DNA of 64,000 bases from Erysipelotrichaceae bacterium (GTDB lineage Bacteria; Bacillota_I; Bacilli_A; Erysipelotrichales; Erysipelotrichaceae). A program made the translations under genes and the position numbers. The DNA is taken from NCBI GenBank assembly GCA_017442805.1, contig JAFRZA010000011.1:21715-85714 (forward strand), read 5' to 3'. This document shows, one piece after another, positions 63,194 to 64,000 of this stretch. Under the pieces are notes generated by a model, which was given only the letters and a program-made list of their open reading frames with translations, did no database searches and was not told where the DNA came from. Within the stretch, counting starts at the first letter, position 1, and every line of letters starts with the position of its first letter.

Positions 63194-63628
63194 CTATAAG
63201 TCGATACGGTAAATCATCTTTACCCGTTCATTGTGATACAGCGGGTGCCACAGCGGTACCCTGACGGTTTTCAGATATCTGGCTCCCGTCTTTTCAATGG
63301 TGCGGACGGAAGGCGTATTGTCGGGCGAGACGGTAAGGATGAGATACTGCTCATCAATGCTCCGGGCGACATTTAAAAGAAGCCTGACGGCGTGCAGGGC
63401 GTAATTGTGACCCTGATACTCCGGCTTGATCCGATAACCGATGTTGCCGTAGTAATACAGATACGGAGAGTGGCCGATCCGCAGGTCGCAGTAACCGACG
63501 ATGTCGTCCCTGCCGCTTTCGTAAATGTAGTACATCAGCTGATTATCGTAGTTGGAGACCAGTTTCAGCCTGACCGCCTCATCAGCCAGATCGCTGTACT
63601 GCCCGGTGATTTCGTCTTCGCCTTTCAT
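63194..63628 (-). CDS. GNAT-family N-acetyltransferase
   Basis: 144 residues. Acetyl-CoA loop RIKPEYQGHNYALHAV, preceded by GYCDLRIGHSPYLYYYGNIGY and followed by LTVSPDNTPSVRTIEKTGA, the classic GNAT order and close to RimJ/RimL-type side-chain acetyltransferases. The first gene of a five-gene cluster. It has no Shine-Dalgarno, and the extended -10 lies only 6 bases upstream, so the mRNA is probably leaderless. Confidence 0.88.
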   Translation of the reverse strand: MKGEDEITGQYSDLADEAVRLKLVSNYDNQLMYYIYESGRDDIVGYCDLRIGHSPYLYYYGNIGYRIKPEYQGHNYALHAVRLLLNVARSIDEQYLILTVSPDNTPSVRTIEKTGARYLKTVRVPLWHPLYHNERVKMIYRIDL

Positions 63629-63634
63629 ATTTTC

Positions 63635-63643
63635 ATTATAGCA
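63635..63643 (-). promoter_or_regulatory. Extended -10 promoter of GNAT-Gfo/Idh cluster
   Basis: TGCTATAAT on the minus strand, 6 bases before the ATG at 63628. The expected transcription start coincides with the start codon. Confidence 0.65.
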
Positions 63644-63737
63644 TTTTTGTTAAGCCGTCATGAAAAAACCCGCATTCAGCCTTTTTAAACAGCGGAAAAC
63701 ATCCGTTTCCGTCCGGGTAAAAAATCAAAAATAATAC

Positions 63738-63767
63738 TTGCATTGATTCAAATATGTATGCTAATAT
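63738..63767 (+). promoter_or_regulatory. Promoter of tRNA cluster
   Basis: TTGCAT (63738-63743), 18-base spacer and extended -10 TGCTAATAT (63759-63767), about 25 bases before the first tRNA. Confidence 0.65.
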
Positions 63768-63792
63768 ATATGAGCACGAAGAACCTTGGCAT

Positions 63793-63883
63793 GGAGAAAT
63801 ACTCAAGTGGTCGAAGAGGCGCCCCTGCTAAGGGTGTAGGTCGGGAAACTGGCGCGAGGGTTCAAATCCCTCTTTCTCCGCCA
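63793..63883 (+). tRNA. tRNA-Ser (anticodon GCU)
   Basis: 91 bases. The 7-bp acceptor stem GGAGAAA/TTTCTCC ends in G-CCA, which is encoded. The anticodon loop CTGCTAA gives GCU, and the long variable arm (GTAGGTCGGGAAACTGGCGC) is typical of tRNA-Ser. GGTTCAAATCC is the T arm. Reads AGC and AGU. Confidence 0.97.
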
Positions 63884-63901
63884 TCGATTCTTTCTAAATC
63901 T

Positions 63902-63978
63902 GGTCCAGTGGTGTAGTGGTTTAACATGCCTCCCTGTCACGGAGGAGATCGCGAGTTCGATCCTCGTCTGGACCGCCA
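63902..63978 (+). tRNA. tRNA-Asp (anticodon GUC)
   Basis: 77 bases. Acceptor GGTCCAG/CTGGACC with encoded GCCA. The anticodon loop is CTGTCAC (GUC), and the T arm contains GTTCGATCC. Lies 18 bases after tRNA-Ser. Confidence 0.97.
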
Positions 63979-63985
63979 TTTCCAT

Positions 63986-64000
63986 GCAGGTGTAGTTCAA
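63986..64000 (+). tRNA. 5' end of a third tRNA (probably tRNA-Gly), cut by window
   Basis: Only 15 bases are visible (GCAGGTGTAGTTCAA). The acceptor start, then GT and the D-arm start AGTTCAA, fits a bacterial tRNA-Gly. The anticodon is outside the window, so identity is provisional. Confidence 0.6.

Noticed and set aside
63803..64000. 65-residue minus-strand open frame
   Set aside because: It lies antisense to two intact tRNAs with complete cloverleaf features and has no real protein character.

Overview
This window looks like a chromosomal segment of a low-GC-lineage Firmicute (Bacillota), most likely from the Erysipelotrichia or a close relative, with a moderately high GC content of its own. 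The evidence is the gene content: an HrcA/CIRCE-controlled heat-shock operon, a T-box in front of asnS, Rex, a YhaM-type exoribonuclease, paired U32 tRNA-hydroxylation proteins, DegV, and an MG284/MPN403-like small protein otherwise typical of Mollicutes and their relatives. The lineage is inferred from gene content only. Nearly all of the window is ordinary, densely packed core chromosome. I saw no phage, insertion sequence or CRISPR array.

Layout. 1-2.8 kb: a CotH-like lipoprotein (cut by the window edge) and a UMF1/Atg22-type transporter. 2.8-10.2 kb: the minus-strand operon hrcA-grpE-dnaK-dnaJ-clpB behind one strong promoter with two CIRCE operators. 10.2-12.2 kb: a GH31 alpha-glucosidase. 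12.3-15.2 kb: an AT-rich iron/siderophore-type ABC importer operon that looks acquired. 15.4-19.8 kb: DegV, L-asparaginase, and an unusual 815-residue protein joining an adenosine-deaminase-like domain to a SLOG/Rossmann-like domain. 19.8-23 kb: an ECF-like sigma factor with its membrane partner, a hypothetical protein and IMP dehydrogenase. 23.1-26.5 kb: SRAP/HMCES protein, prolyl-tRNA synthetase, and an E2/CAT-fold acyltransferase that lacks the catalytic His. 26.5-38.1 kb: a long minus-strand run with CoaD, an FtsW/RodA-type protein, a PEPCK-like P-loop protein, a TrmH-type methylase, two U32 proteins, a flippase, a divergent NAD(P)HX-repair enzyme, YhaM, RecX and a HAD hydrolase.

38.3-44.4 kb: thymidine kinase, a small membrane protein with an RluA synthase, a reduced pyrophosphatase-like protein, a eukaryote-type hexokinase, asnS under a T-box with an AAC (Asn) specifier, and Rex. 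44.4-45.6 kb: a small AT-rich patch with two orphan genes. 45.6-49.4 kb: tsaE-tsaB-rimI-tsaD plus a NagZ-like lipoprotein (t6A tRNA modification). 49.4-56 kb: a metallo-beta-lactamase-fold protein, then a yybP-ykoY (Mn2+) riboswitch in front of a P2-type cation ATPase, MgtE, and a CvpA-like membrane protein. 56-60 kb: PtsI, a small HTH-like protein, and an XRE-HTH/AlaA aminotransferase fusion. 59.8-63.6 kb: a five-gene cluster (GNAT, Gfo/Idh, patatin-like, Gfo/Idh, lipoprotein). 63.7-64 kb: the start of a tRNA cluster (Ser-GCU, Asp-GUC, and a cut third tRNA).

Common threads. Many promoters here rely on extended -10 boxes (TGnTATAAT), and several genes have their start codon within 6-8 bases of the -10 box with no Shine-Dalgarno, implying leaderless mRNAs. 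Several enzymes keep their fold but have altered catalytic motifs (E2-like, patatin-like, Nnr-like, PPase-like, and the ADA-SLOG fusion). Mn/Mg homeostasis genes sit side by side, with a fully legible three-state riboswitch controlling the first.
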